Shown: piece after piece, positions 22,181 to 29,244 of the stretch
Numbering within the stretch: the first letter of the stretch is position 1
Layout of the letters: every line of letters starts with the position of its first letter
NCBI GenBank assembly: GCA_044868005.1
Contig: JBIOVX010000245.1
Span: 1 to 64,000 of the forward strand
Direction of reading: 5' to 3'
Length of the DNA: 64,000 nt
Origin: DATARR01 sp044868005
Lineage (GTDB): Bacteria > Acidobacteriota > Thermoanaerobaculia > Multivoradales > UBA5704
Translations under genes and position numbers: made by a program
Notes under the pieces: generated by a model
What the model saw: only the letters and a program-made list of their open reading frames with translations
What the model was told of the DNA's origin: nothing
The model's database searches: none

Positions 22181-24768
22181 TGCTCGATCAATGGCTCGCG
22201 GCGCTCCTCGACGCGTCGCTCAAGGGGTTCGCCCTCTGCCTCGCCGCGGCGCTCGCGGCTCTCGCGCTGCGGCGCGCCTCCGCCGCCGCCCGCCATCTCG
22301 TCTGGCGGCTCGCCTTCGCCGGCTGGCTGGCGCTCCCGCTGCTGGCGGCCGTGCTGCCGGCGTGGCGGGTGACGATGCCGGGGTTAAATACGCCAGAGCC
22401 GATCGCAACGGCAAGCTCGCGAAGCCCTCACCTCCCCGGCCCTCCTCTCCCGGAGGGAGAAGAGGGAGAACGTCGGGCACGTAGGCCCGCCGCTACGACC
22501 GCTTCGGCTCCTGTTTCCCCCTCGCCCGTCAGGGAGAGGGGGCTAGGGGGTGAGGCTTCTGCGGGTACACCGCCACGGTCTTTCACCGAAGTCACCCCGC
22601 GCCTCCCCCTCCCCTCCTGGCAGACCATCGCCTTCGCCCTCTGGCTCCTTGGCGTCCTTGCCGTCCTTGGCGTTCTTGCCGCCGCCCTTCTCCGCGTCCA
22701 GCGGCAGTATCGCCTGGCGCGCCCGATCGAAGACGAGGCGTGGACCGCTCTCCTCGCCCGCCTGTGCGCGGAGCTGGACGTCCGCCGGCCGGTCGAGATG
22801 GTGATGGGCGGCGAGCAGGCCATGCCAATGACCTGGGGCCGGCGCCGGCCGGTGGTACTGCTGCCGTCGGCGGCCGAAGCGTGGCCGGAAGCGCGGCGCC
22901 GGGCCGTGCTGCTCCACGAGCTGGCCCACGTGGCGCGGGGAGACTATGCGGCGCAGCTCGCGGCCGAGCTCGTGTGCGCCCTCCACTGGTTCAATCCGCT
23001 GGTCTGGATGGCGGCCCGCCGGTTGCGGCTCGAGAGCGAGCACGCTTGCGACGACCGCGTGCTCGCGGCCGGCGCGCGCGCCGCCGACTACGCCGGCGAT
23101 CTGCTGGACATCGCCCGCTCGCTCCGCGCCGTGCGCATCGCCGCGCCGGCCGGGCTCGCCATGGCGCGCCCCTCGCAATTGGCAGGGCGTCTCCTCGCCG
23201 TGCTCGACGGCGGGCGCAGCCGCCGGGGCATCTCCCGCCGGCTCGCATTCCCCGCCTGGCTGGCGGCCGCCTGCCTGGTGCTGCCGCTGGCCGCTCTGGC
23301 TCCCGGCGCGGAGACGGCGGCGAGCTCGCCCCTCGTCGGTTCGGCGACCGTGGCCTCGCCCGTAACGGCGGACGAGACATCGGCGAGCTCCGGCTGGGGA
23401 TCGGCCCAAGAGGATTCGTCGTGGGACACGCCTCCCACGCCGCCGACTCCTCCCGAGCCACCGGAGCCTCCTTTGCCGCCGGATCCGCCTGCACCGCCGG
23501 CTACTCCCGCACCGCCCGCTCCTCCCGCGCCACCCGCGCCGCCGGCCGTGGCCGCGCTCGCACCCGCACCCCCGGCACCACCGGCCCCTCCCTCACCCCC
23601 GGCACCGCCGGCGCTAGCCGCACTGCCGTCTCCTCCTGCACCTCCGGCTCCGCCCGCGCCCCCGGCACCGCCTGCTCCTCCCGCGCCGAGCGGCTCCAGC
23701 CACTACTCCATCCACTCCGATTCGGACGGCGACGTCTCGACCTTCCAGTGGAAGAAGGACGGCCGCCGGATCGAGATCCGCACGGAGGGCAAGTTCAAGC
23801 TCACCGAGGATTGGACCGGCATCGCCAGCCTCCAGCGCGGCGCCGAGATGCGGTTGGAGGAGGATGACGGCCGCGTCGAGCGGCGCCTCGACGTCGAGCC
23901 CGATGGCAATGGCAACCCCGTCTACACCTGGAAGGTCGACGGCGAGAAACGCGCCTTCGACGCCGCGGGCCGCAAGTGGCTGGAGGGCATGCTCCTGCAG
24001 TTCCTGCGCGGCACCGGCTACGACGCGGAGCGGCGGGTCGCCTGGTTCCTGAAGCGCCAGGGGCCGGACGGGGTTCTCGCCGAGATCTCGCAGATCCCCG
24101 GCGATTACGGAAAGCGGATCTACTTCCAACATCTCTTCGCCCATCGCGAGCTCGGCGCGGACGCCGTCGGCCGCGCGCTCTCCCAGGCGGGCCGGGAGAT
24201 CCGGTCGGACTACGATCTCAGAGAAGCGCTCCTCGCCGCCGCCGGCGCGCGGGAGCTGAACGGAGCCACCGCTTCGGCGTACGTCGAGGCGACGCGCGCC
24301 ATCGAATCCGACTACGACCACCGGGTTGCCCTGACCGGGTTGCTGGAGAAAGGGCGGCTCGATCCAGCGAGCCTCGCCGCGCTGCTGCGCTCGGCCCGCC
24401 AGATCCAATCCGATTACGATCTCGCCACGGTGCTCGTCGACGTCGCGAAGGAGAGCGAGCTCAAGGACGCCGGAGTGCGGAGCGCCTATGCCGAGGCGGT
24501 CAAGGAGATCGGCTCCGACTACGATCAACGCCGGGCCCTCTCCGCCATGGTCGAGCGCGGCGGGCTCTCCCAGGAAGCCCTGCTGGCGGTGATCCAGTCG
24601 GCGAGCGGCATCGGCTCCAGCTACGACCGCGCCACGCTGCTGGTCGAGATCGCCGGCAAGTACAGCCTCTCGGGCGCGGCGCGCGAGGCCTATCTCGCAG
24701 CGGCCGGTTCGATCGGCTCCAAATACGATCGCGAGCGGGCCGAGGCGGCGCTGGGACAGGGGAACTAG
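22180..24768 (+). CDS. M56 family (BlaR1-like) membrane metallopeptidase
   Basis: 862 residues. ATG 22180 overlaps the blaI stop by one base; GTG 22177 is the alternative. N-terminal helices, then zinc protease core with HELAH and SEHACDDRVLAAG, a helix at about 350-370, a Pro-rich linker of PPAPP type (about 410-505), and a C-terminal tandem repeat domain with recurring SDYD every 35-37 residues. The segment between the second and third helices (about 80-130) is encoded by an inserted repeat element (22421-22563). Expected to sense envelope stress and inactivate the BlaI-type repressor. Confidence 0.88.
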   Translation: MLDQWLAALLDASLKGFALCLAAALAALALRRASAAARHLVWRLAFAGWLALPLLAAVLPAWRVTMPGLNTPEPIATASSRSPHLPGPPLPEGEEGERRARRPAATTASAPVSPSPVRERGLGGEASAGTPPRSFTEVTPRLPLPSWQTIAFALWLLGVLAVLGVLAAALLRVQRQYRLARPIEDEAWTALLARLCAELDVRRPVEMVMGGEQAMPMTWGRRRPVVLLPSAAEAWPEARRRAVLLHELAHVARGDYAAQLAAELVCALHWFNPLVWMAARRLRLESEHACDDRVLAAGARAADYAGDLLDIARSLRAVRIAAPAGLAMARPSQLAGRLLAVLDGGRSRRGISRRLAFPAWLAAACLVLPLAALAPGAETAASSPLVGSATVASPVTADETSASSGWGSAQEDSSWDTPPTPPTPPEPPEPPLPPDPPAPPATPAPPAPPAPPAPPAVAALAPAPPAPPAPPSPPAPPALAALPSPPAPPAPPAPPAPPAPPAPSGSSHYSIHSDSDGDVSTFQWKKDGRRIEIRTEGKFKLTEDWTGIASLQRGAEMRLEEDDGRVERRLDVEPDGNGNPVYTWKVDGEKRAFDAAGRKWLEGMLLQFLRGTGYDAERRVAWFLKRQGPDGVLAEISQIPGDYGKRIYFQHLFAHRELGADAVGRALSQAGREIRSDYDLREALLAAAGARELNGATASAYVEATRAIESDYDHRVALTGLLEKGRLDPASLAALLRSARQIQSDYDLATVLVDVAKESELKDAGVRSAYAEAVKEIGSDYDQRRALSAMVERGGLSQEALLAVIQSASGIGSSYDRATLLVEIAGKYSLSGAAREAYLAAAGSIGSKYDRERAEAALGQGN
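22421..22563. repeat. Diverged inverted-repeat element inside the M56 gene
   Basis: Left end CGAAGCCCTCACC..., right end CCCCCTCGCCCGTCAGGGAGAGGGGG then CTAGGGGGTGAGGCTTC, matching the ends of the DUF559 element family. Between them is CACGTAGGCCCGCCGCTACGA, which also matches bases 21-41 of the window. It is read through in frame and gives a Pro/Glu/Arg-rich insert. Confidence 0.65.
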
Positions 24769-24772
24769 GTCG

Positions 24773-24815
24773 CATGCAGATTGCATGAAACGGTGGGGGC
24801 TGCTATGCTGCCCCC
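24773..24815 (+). promoter_or_regulatory. vapBC promoter, operator and leaderless start
   Basis: CATGCA-GAT-TGCATG (24773-24787) is a perfect dyad overlapping the -35 TTGCAT (24781-24786). The 17-base spacer leads to extended -10 TGCTATGCT (-10 at 24804-24809), inside a GGGGGC / GCCCCC hairpin. ATG follows 6 bases after the -10 with no ribosome site, predicting a leaderless mRNA. Confidence 0.55.
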
Positions 24816-25079
24816 ATGGCCGTTCACCTGCAGATTCGCGATCTGCCTGACGAGCTTCATCAGACCCTGCGCCGAAGAGCGGCGACGCGCGGCTTGAGCC
24901 TGCGCCAATACGCCCTCGAAGTTTTACAGGAGCATTGCCGCCTGCCGACGTTGGACGAATGGCTCGATGGCCTGAACCGGTTGACCCCCGTTTCGCTTTC
25001 CTTCCCAGCGGCCGAGGCCGTTCGCGAGGCTCGCGAGGCTGACGAAGCCACACTGGTCGATGCTCTCGGTCGTCATTGA
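24816..25079 (+). CDS. vapB: VapB/FitA-type ribbon-helix-helix antitoxin
   Basis: 87 residues. N-terminal ribbon-helix-helix: VHLQIRDLPDELHQTLRRRAATRGLSLRQYALEVL, as in FitA-like antitoxins; C-terminal tail should wrap the toxin. Its last 20 bases overlap the toxin gene in another frame. Antitoxin and complex normally repress the operon by binding a dyad, here the CATGCA repeat. Confidence 0.9.
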   Translation: MAVHLQIRDLPDELHQTLRRRAATRGLSLRQYALEVLQEHCRLPTLDEWLDGLNRLTPVSLSFPAAEAVREAREADEATLVDALGRH

Positions 25080-25464
25080 TGCTTCGGCCGCGGTCGAGCT
25101 CTTTCTGCGGACACCGGCCGGTGGCCGTGCTGAAGCGGCCCTCCGTGGCAAGCAGGTCATCGTTCCCGCTCACTTCGACGCCGAAGTGTTCTCGGCGCTC
25201 GGACGCCTCGTGCGGGGAGGGGAACTCGAGGAGCGGCTGGTCGAACCGATCCTGAACGAGCTTGCCCGCGCTCCCTTCGTCCGCTACACCTTGCAGCCTC
25301 TTCTCGCTGCCGCCTGGGGATTGCGGCACAACCTGTCGCTACGGGACGCGCTCTACGTCATCCTGGCCCGCCGGCTGGGAGCCCTGTTCGTGACCGCGGA
25401 TGCTCGCCTCGCGCAGGCCCCGTCTCTCGGCGTCGCGGTAAACCTTGTCGCGAGCCGAGGATGA
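25060..25464 (+). CDS. vapC: VapC-type PIN-domain ribonuclease toxin
   Basis: 134 residues. PIN fold with acidic residues in VIDASAAVELF (Asp), HFDAEVFSAL (Glu), LSLRDALYVILARRLG (Asp) and FVTADARLA (Asp), i.e. a complete Mg-binding set. Such toxins cleave tRNA or rRNA when the antitoxin is lost. It overlaps vapB by 20 bp, indicating coupling. It marks the left side of a lower-GC accessory islet. Confidence 0.92.
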   Translation: MLSVVIDASAAVELFLRTPAGGRAEAALRGKQVIVPAHFDAEVFSALGRLVRGGELEERLVEPILNELARAPFVRYTLQPLLAAAWGLRHNLSLRDALYVILARRLGALFVTADARLAQAPSLGVAVNLVASRG

Positions 25465-25486
25465 CTGCCGTGCTAGGCTGGGCTGT

Positions 25487-25678
25487 ATGCGAGGTCGCAG
25501 AATCGCTCACGAACAAAAGGAAACGATCCCCGCAGGAACAGCGCCCTCAAGATGGGTGCAGCTCGTGAAGCGGATCGAGCGACAGCCCGCGACCCTCGAA
25601 GACTACAGAGAAGAGATGGTCCGTGACAGAAGGGACTTCCGCCGCAGCTTTCGCTTCCCTCATGACGAGAGTCGATGA
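25487..25678 (+). CDS. Small basic protein, first gene of an overlapping cassette
   Basis: 63 residues from ATG 25487 (MRGRRIAHEQKETIPAG...), rich in Arg. No family recognised. An extended -10-like TGCTAGGCT ends 7 bases before the ATG and no ribosome site is visible, so it may be leaderless like vapB. Its stop overlaps the next ATG by four bases (ATGA). Base composition is visibly lower in GC than the core genes. It could be a chance ORF; the overlap chain is the main support. Confidence 0.4.
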   Translation: MRGRRIAHEQKETIPAGTAPSRWVQLVKRIERQPATLEDYREEMVRDRRDFRRSFRFPHDESR

Positions 25679-25872
25679 GCCATTTCCTCGATTCGGACAG
25701 TCTATTCAGTCGAAGTAACCCTCTGCAGATGGCAGAAAGGTTCGAGCCTTCTGAGGAGCGCCGCCATAGTGCCACCCAGTCGCTTCGCACCTTTGGCGAG
25801 AGGTTCGGCATCGAGGTAAGCAAGTGTGCAGCGCAGGTGTTCGCTGGCATTGAAGGGACCCGCCGCCTGTGA
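25675..25872 (+). CDS. Small hypothetical protein, second gene of the cassette
   Basis: 65 residues from ATG 25675, MSHFLDSDSLFSRSNPLQMAE. No motif recognised, no signal or membrane segment. Start overlaps the previous stop (ATGA) and its own stop overlaps the next start (GTGA), a pattern typical of translationally coupled genes. Support is from arrangement only. Confidence 0.35.
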   Translation: MSHFLDSDSLFSRSNPLQMAERFEPSEERRHSATQSLRTFGERFGIEVSKCAAQVFAGIEGTRRL

Positions 25873-26762
25873 ATTCGCAGGACGAAGCGACCGGCGGCGA
25901 TTGGTATCCCGAGATTCTTGGGTTCATAGAGAGTGCCGTCGGCGCGGCCAAAAGTGGCGACGAGAATGCTATCCGTCACTTGCTCTCCTTCTTCTCCGAG
26001 TGTCTGCGCCAGAAGCTAGAGCCACCAGAACCGCTCGCCCTTTACATCGCAGAGGAAATTGACCGACAAATACTCCCGCCTCCCGAACAGCCTGGCGTTG
26101 ACCTCTTGGGTGCCATGCTTGGCTCCGATACTAAAGCCTTGGCGAAGGTCGTACAGGATCGATACACTCCTAAAACTGCACCTTTCTTCGGTCTAACCAA
26201 CCCGCGGGGAAGGCCACCGCACTCCTCCGCGGTGGAAATAGCTCGCACTCTCGCAGTCAAGCTCGAAATGATGCGCAACAAGGTAGGCCTCACCGAGGCT
26301 AGACAGATTGTGTCCGATCGCTTCGATGACGGCTCCGGCCGCAAGGACATGATAAGGACGCTGGAGAGGGCCGAAAAGAAGACCAGGGCAAAAGCTGCAG
26401 CGAGCGCCGCCCGGCTGCAAGAGTGGACCGAGAAGCAGGAAGCGGAACGCGAAGCAGATCTTGCGGATTGGGAAGCGTCGGGTCGGCCCGGTTGCATCTC
26501 CGTGGTGCTCGCGCGGGATTACGGCCGCTGGCTGGCCGGCGAGACAATTCGTGTAGATCCCACGAGGGCTGCATGGTTGCGAGAGAACGGCTACGCCGCC
26601 CATATCTCAGAAACAGCCGCAGAGGCCGCTGCGGCCGGGGAGCGGTATAGAACGCGCAGGGCATTCGCGAAAGCCAACCAGCCCAGACCGGCACTGCGGC
26701 TGGCTTGGGGTGATCGGCTCGGGGAGATAGTCCTTGAGGAAGTCCCTACCCGGCGACAATAA
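25869..26762 (+). CDS. Hypothetical protein, third gene of the cassette
   Basis: 297 residues from GTG 25869. Residues 1-90 helical and acidic; 110-190 contain GRPPHSSAVEIARTLAVKLE and RQIVSDRFDDGSGRKDMIRTLERA, which has the spacing of a helix-turn-helix-like segment; then a Lys/Ala/Glu coiled coil and a C-terminal part with GRWLAGETIRVDPTRAAWLR. No family recognised. Reduced GC and unusual codon choice suggest recent acquisition. It ends 88 bases before a 9/3-type tRNA gene. Confidence 0.65.
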   Translation: MNSQDEATGGDWYPEILGFIESAVGAAKSGDENAIRHLLSFFSECLRQKLEPPEPLALYIAEEIDRQILPPPEQPGVDLLGAMLGSDTKALAKVVQDRYTPKTAPFFGLTNPRGRPPHSSAVEIARTLAVKLEMMRNKVGLTEARQIVSDRFDDGSGRKDMIRTLERAEKKTRAKAAASAARLQEWTEKQEAEREADLADWEASGRPGCISVVLARDYGRWLAGETIRVDPTRAAWLRENGYAAHISETAAEAAAAGERYRTRRAFAKANQPRPALRLAWGDRLGEIVLEEVPTRRQ

Positions 26763-26850
26763 ATCCGGTTTTTCTGACGTGGACTCGCCGCTCGTGCAGC
26801 GCAATGCTAGCTGCGCTTCAGGTTGGGGATGGAGCGCGCGGCGAAACAAC
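26763..26850. other. Short gap between cassette and tRNA
   Basis: Holds a 6-bp dyad AGCGCA / TGCGCT (26799-26818, 8-base loop). No T-run and no obvious promoter; nothing else seen. Confidence 0.4.
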
Positions 26851-26936
26851 GGAAGACGGTTGCTGCCGGTGTAGCAAGCGGACTTACAACCCGCTAAGGC
26901 CTGGGTAGGGCTTGGGTTCAACTCCCCCGTCTTCCG
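26851..26936 (+). tRNA. 9/3-cloverleaf tRNA (allo-tRNA type), anticodon UAC
   Basis: Acceptor stem is 9 bp (GGAAGACGG / CCGTCTTCC) and the T stem only 3 bp (GGG / CCC, loop TTCAACT), i.e. a 12-bp 9/3 branch. The D stem is 5 bp (TTGCT / AGCAA, loop GCCGGTGT) as in tRNA-Sec, and there is a 5-bp variable arm (AGGCC / GGCTT). The anticodon arm GCGG / CCGC holds loop CTTACAA closed by an A-C mismatch, giving UAC. Discriminator is G; CCA is not encoded. 8/4 and 9/3 tRNAs were reported from Acidobacteria as possible suppressors. A long variable arm suggests serine charging, so a Val codon could be misread as Ser; this is inference. Confidence 0.75.
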
Positions 26937-26987
26937 CCTCCACAGTTTAGCACCGAACACTTGCTCAGTGAGACACCCTGCCATCCC

Positions 26988-29150
26988 CTACTTCACCAGC
27001 AAACTCTTCCCATCCAGGTTCGTCGTCGCCTTCACGTCGTAGAGGTCGAGCAACGTCGGCATCACGTCGCCCATGTAGGCGCCGTTGGGAGCGTTCAGCT
27101 TGAAGCTGCTGAAGAGGATGCCCTGGACGAGCGGCGGATAGACCGAGCAGTGATCGCCGCTCCAGATCTCGGCGTTGGGCTCGACGATCGTCTTGGCGAT
27201 GCCGCCGAGGCTGTCCTGCCAGCCGACGCGGTAACCCTCGCTGTTGGAGGGGATGAGGTCCGGGATCAGCACCGGATCGTAGACGCCGTTGTAGGCCTCG
27301 TCGCGCGTGAAGACGTGCGCCACCGGACGCTCGCCCGTCTCCTCGTCGACGAAGGCCTCGAGACCCGCCTTGATCGCGGCGGCCACCTGCCGGTACTCCG
27401 CGCCCGGCTTGACGGTCCCCTTCTTCTCACGGCCTTGAAGGTTGATGTAGATCTGCCCGAGGCCGAGGGCGTAGGCCCTGGTCTTCGACCAGTCGACGTT
27501 GGTGAAGAAGTCGCCCTGGTCGAAGAGGTCCTCGAGGTTCTTCCGCTTGGCGTCCTCGCCGGTCAGGGTCATGAAGCCGTTCTTCGCCAGCCAGGTGTTG
27601 TAGTTCATGCCGCGGCGGAAGGAGGCGAAGCCGTGGTCGGAGAGCACCATGACGGCCGCCTCCGGCCGCTTCTGCATCACCTCGCCGACGATGCGGTCCA
27701 TCTCCTGGTAGGACGCGAGAATGGAGCCGCCCCACTTCGCCGCTCCCTCCGCCGTGTAGAGCGGGTGCTTGGGATCGAAGAAGCGGAACATCATGTGCTG
27801 CACGCGGTCAGGGAACTCGAAGTAGTAGACCAGCGCATCCCAGTCGTCCTTGGCGAGCAGGCCGGCGAGGATCTCCTTCTCCTTGTCCACCGTCTGCTTG
27901 ACGTCGTCGAGGAAGGTCTGCTCGTCGGCCGTGCCGTTGGTCAGCGACCAGGTGTCGATCATCCAGCCCCGGGTCTTGAACAGGCCGTGCTCGTGCGTCA
28001 GATCCTTGACGAAGCTCGCCGGCGTCGTGATGTCGAAGCCCGGCGGCAGATTCTCGGGATCGAAGTCGATGGGCGAGAGATACAGCCGCACCTCGGGATC
28101 GATCGACAGTAGCTTGAACCTGCCGATGCCCTTGACCTTGATCAGCGAGTTGAACGGGAAGGTGAAGCGAGCCCAGTCGCTCCACTGGCCCGGCTTCAGC
28201 GTGAAGTCGTTGCCGGAGACCTGGATGCGGACGCTCTTGCGGTCCTCCGCCACCGTCAACGTCATGGGGATCTTGATGTACTCGGTCGGCGCGCCTTTTT
28301 TGGGGAAGAGCTCGTTCGGAGGCTCCGGGATCTCGGTCTCGATGGTTCCTCGGTTGTCCACCAGCTCGACGACCTCGACCTTGAAATCGCCGCCGCCCTT
28401 GGGCGAGAAGAACAGCTCCGAGGTGAAATAGAAGGGCTTGCCGATGCGCCCCGAAAGGTCCGGCACGCCGAGACCCGAGAGGAGCTCGCCGTGCTCGAAC
28501 CCCTTGGGCGGAAAGGTGACCGGGATGCGCATCACCCGCACCCGCTTGCCCGCCTGCCCGAGGAGCTTCCAGAAGGTGTCGCCCTGCTGGTTGTTGATGG
28601 CGATGGGCCGCGACTTGGGCAGCAGGTTGCCCGCGGCCATCCCTGAGCCGATGCCGGCGGCGATCCCCAGGACCAGCGCGATGCCGGCCGCCACGGCCCA
28701 GCGCAGGCGGAAGAGCTTGAGGATCAGCAGGAAGAGGAGCGCCACGACCGCCGCGGCGATCAGCCCCACCAGCCAGCCGTTGTTCTCGCCGAAGAGGACG
28801 GTCTCCTTGCCCTCTTCCGCCGCCGCGAAAGCCGGCTTGTAGTCCGCGGGATTGCGCTTCAGGAAGTCGAAGATGCCGTGCCGGCCCGGGTTGAGGCCGG
28901 TCGAGAAAGTGGACCAGGAGACGGGCGTCTGCGACGGTATCGTCGGCCGCAGCGGCGTGAAGGTGCCCTGTCCCCGCAGCTTCGCGAGGTTCGGCAGCTT
29001 GCCCTCGTCCATCCACTGCTGGGTGAGCTTGGCGTCCACGCCGTCGAAGCCGAGGATGATCAGCTTGCCCGGCGGCGGCTGCGCGGCGAGCGGCGAGGCG
29101 AGGGTGAGAAGCGCGAGAACGGCGAGCGTACGGGCAATATCTTTCATCAT
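26988..29150 (-). CDS. Membrane-anchored type I phosphodiesterase / nucleotide pyrophosphatase
   Basis: 720 residues from ATG 29150 (longer upstream frame is unlikely). Signal sequence 1-22 (LAVLALLTLASPLAAQ). Alkaline-phosphatase-superfamily core: KLIILGFDGVDAKL, nucleophile region PSQTPVSWSTFSTGLNPGRHG, later VLSDHGFASFRRG and GDHCSVYPP for the second metal. Two membrane helices interrupt the core at about 145-195. Two-metal enzymes of this group hydrolyse phosphodiesters or transfer phospho-groups; substrate unknown. Convergent with the tRNA. Confidence 0.87.
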   Translation of the reverse strand: MMKDIARTLAVLALLTLASPLAAQPPPGKLIILGFDGVDAKLTQQWMDEGKLPNLAKLRGQGTFTPLRPTIPSQTPVSWSTFSTGLNPGRHGIFDFLKRNPADYKPAFAAAEEGKETVLFGENNGWLVGLIAAAVVALLFLLILKLFRLRWAVAAGIALVLGIAAGIGSGMAAGNLLPKSRPIAINNQQGDTFWKLLGQAGKRVRVMRIPVTFPPKGFEHGELLSGLGVPDLSGRIGKPFYFTSELFFSPKGGGDFKVEVVELVDNRGTIETEIPEPPNELFPKKGAPTEYIKIPMTLTVAEDRKSVRIQVSGNDFTLKPGQWSDWARFTFPFNSLIKVKGIGRFKLLSIDPEVRLYLSPIDFDPENLPPGFDITTPASFVKDLTHEHGLFKTRGWMIDTWSLTNGTADEQTFLDDVKQTVDKEKEILAGLLAKDDWDALVYYFEFPDRVQHMMFRFFDPKHPLYTAEGAAKWGGSILASYQEMDRIVGEVMQKRPEAAVMVLSDHGFASFRRGMNYNTWLAKNGFMTLTGEDAKRKNLEDLFDQGDFFTNVDWSKTRAYALGLGQIYINLQGREKKGTVKPGAEYRQVAAAIKAGLEAFVDEETGERPVAHVFTRDEAYNGVYDPVLIPDLIPSNSEGYRVGWQDSLGGIAKTIVEPNAEIWSGDHCSVYPPLVQGILFSSFKLNAPNGAYMGDVMPTLLDLYDVKATTNLDGKSLLVK

Positions 29151-29244
29151 CTGTGCAAGGTCTTTCCTTGGTTCATGGGTTCTACAGGAGCGGGGTATTG
29201 TAACAAACGAGGCGGCCGTGCCCTGCCGGCCCGAGATCCAACCC

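Noticed and set aside
25473..25979. 168-codon ORF opposite the unknown cassette
   Set aside because: No ribosome site or overlap logic, Ser/Arg/Leu-rich shadow composition; the plus-strand chain of ATGA/GTGA overlaps is better.
26851..26936. selC (tRNA-Sec) or tmRNA end
   Set aside because: Ends resemble selC, but the branch is 9/3 rather than 8/5 and the anticodon is UAC not UCA; no tmRNA tag or pseudoknots nearby.
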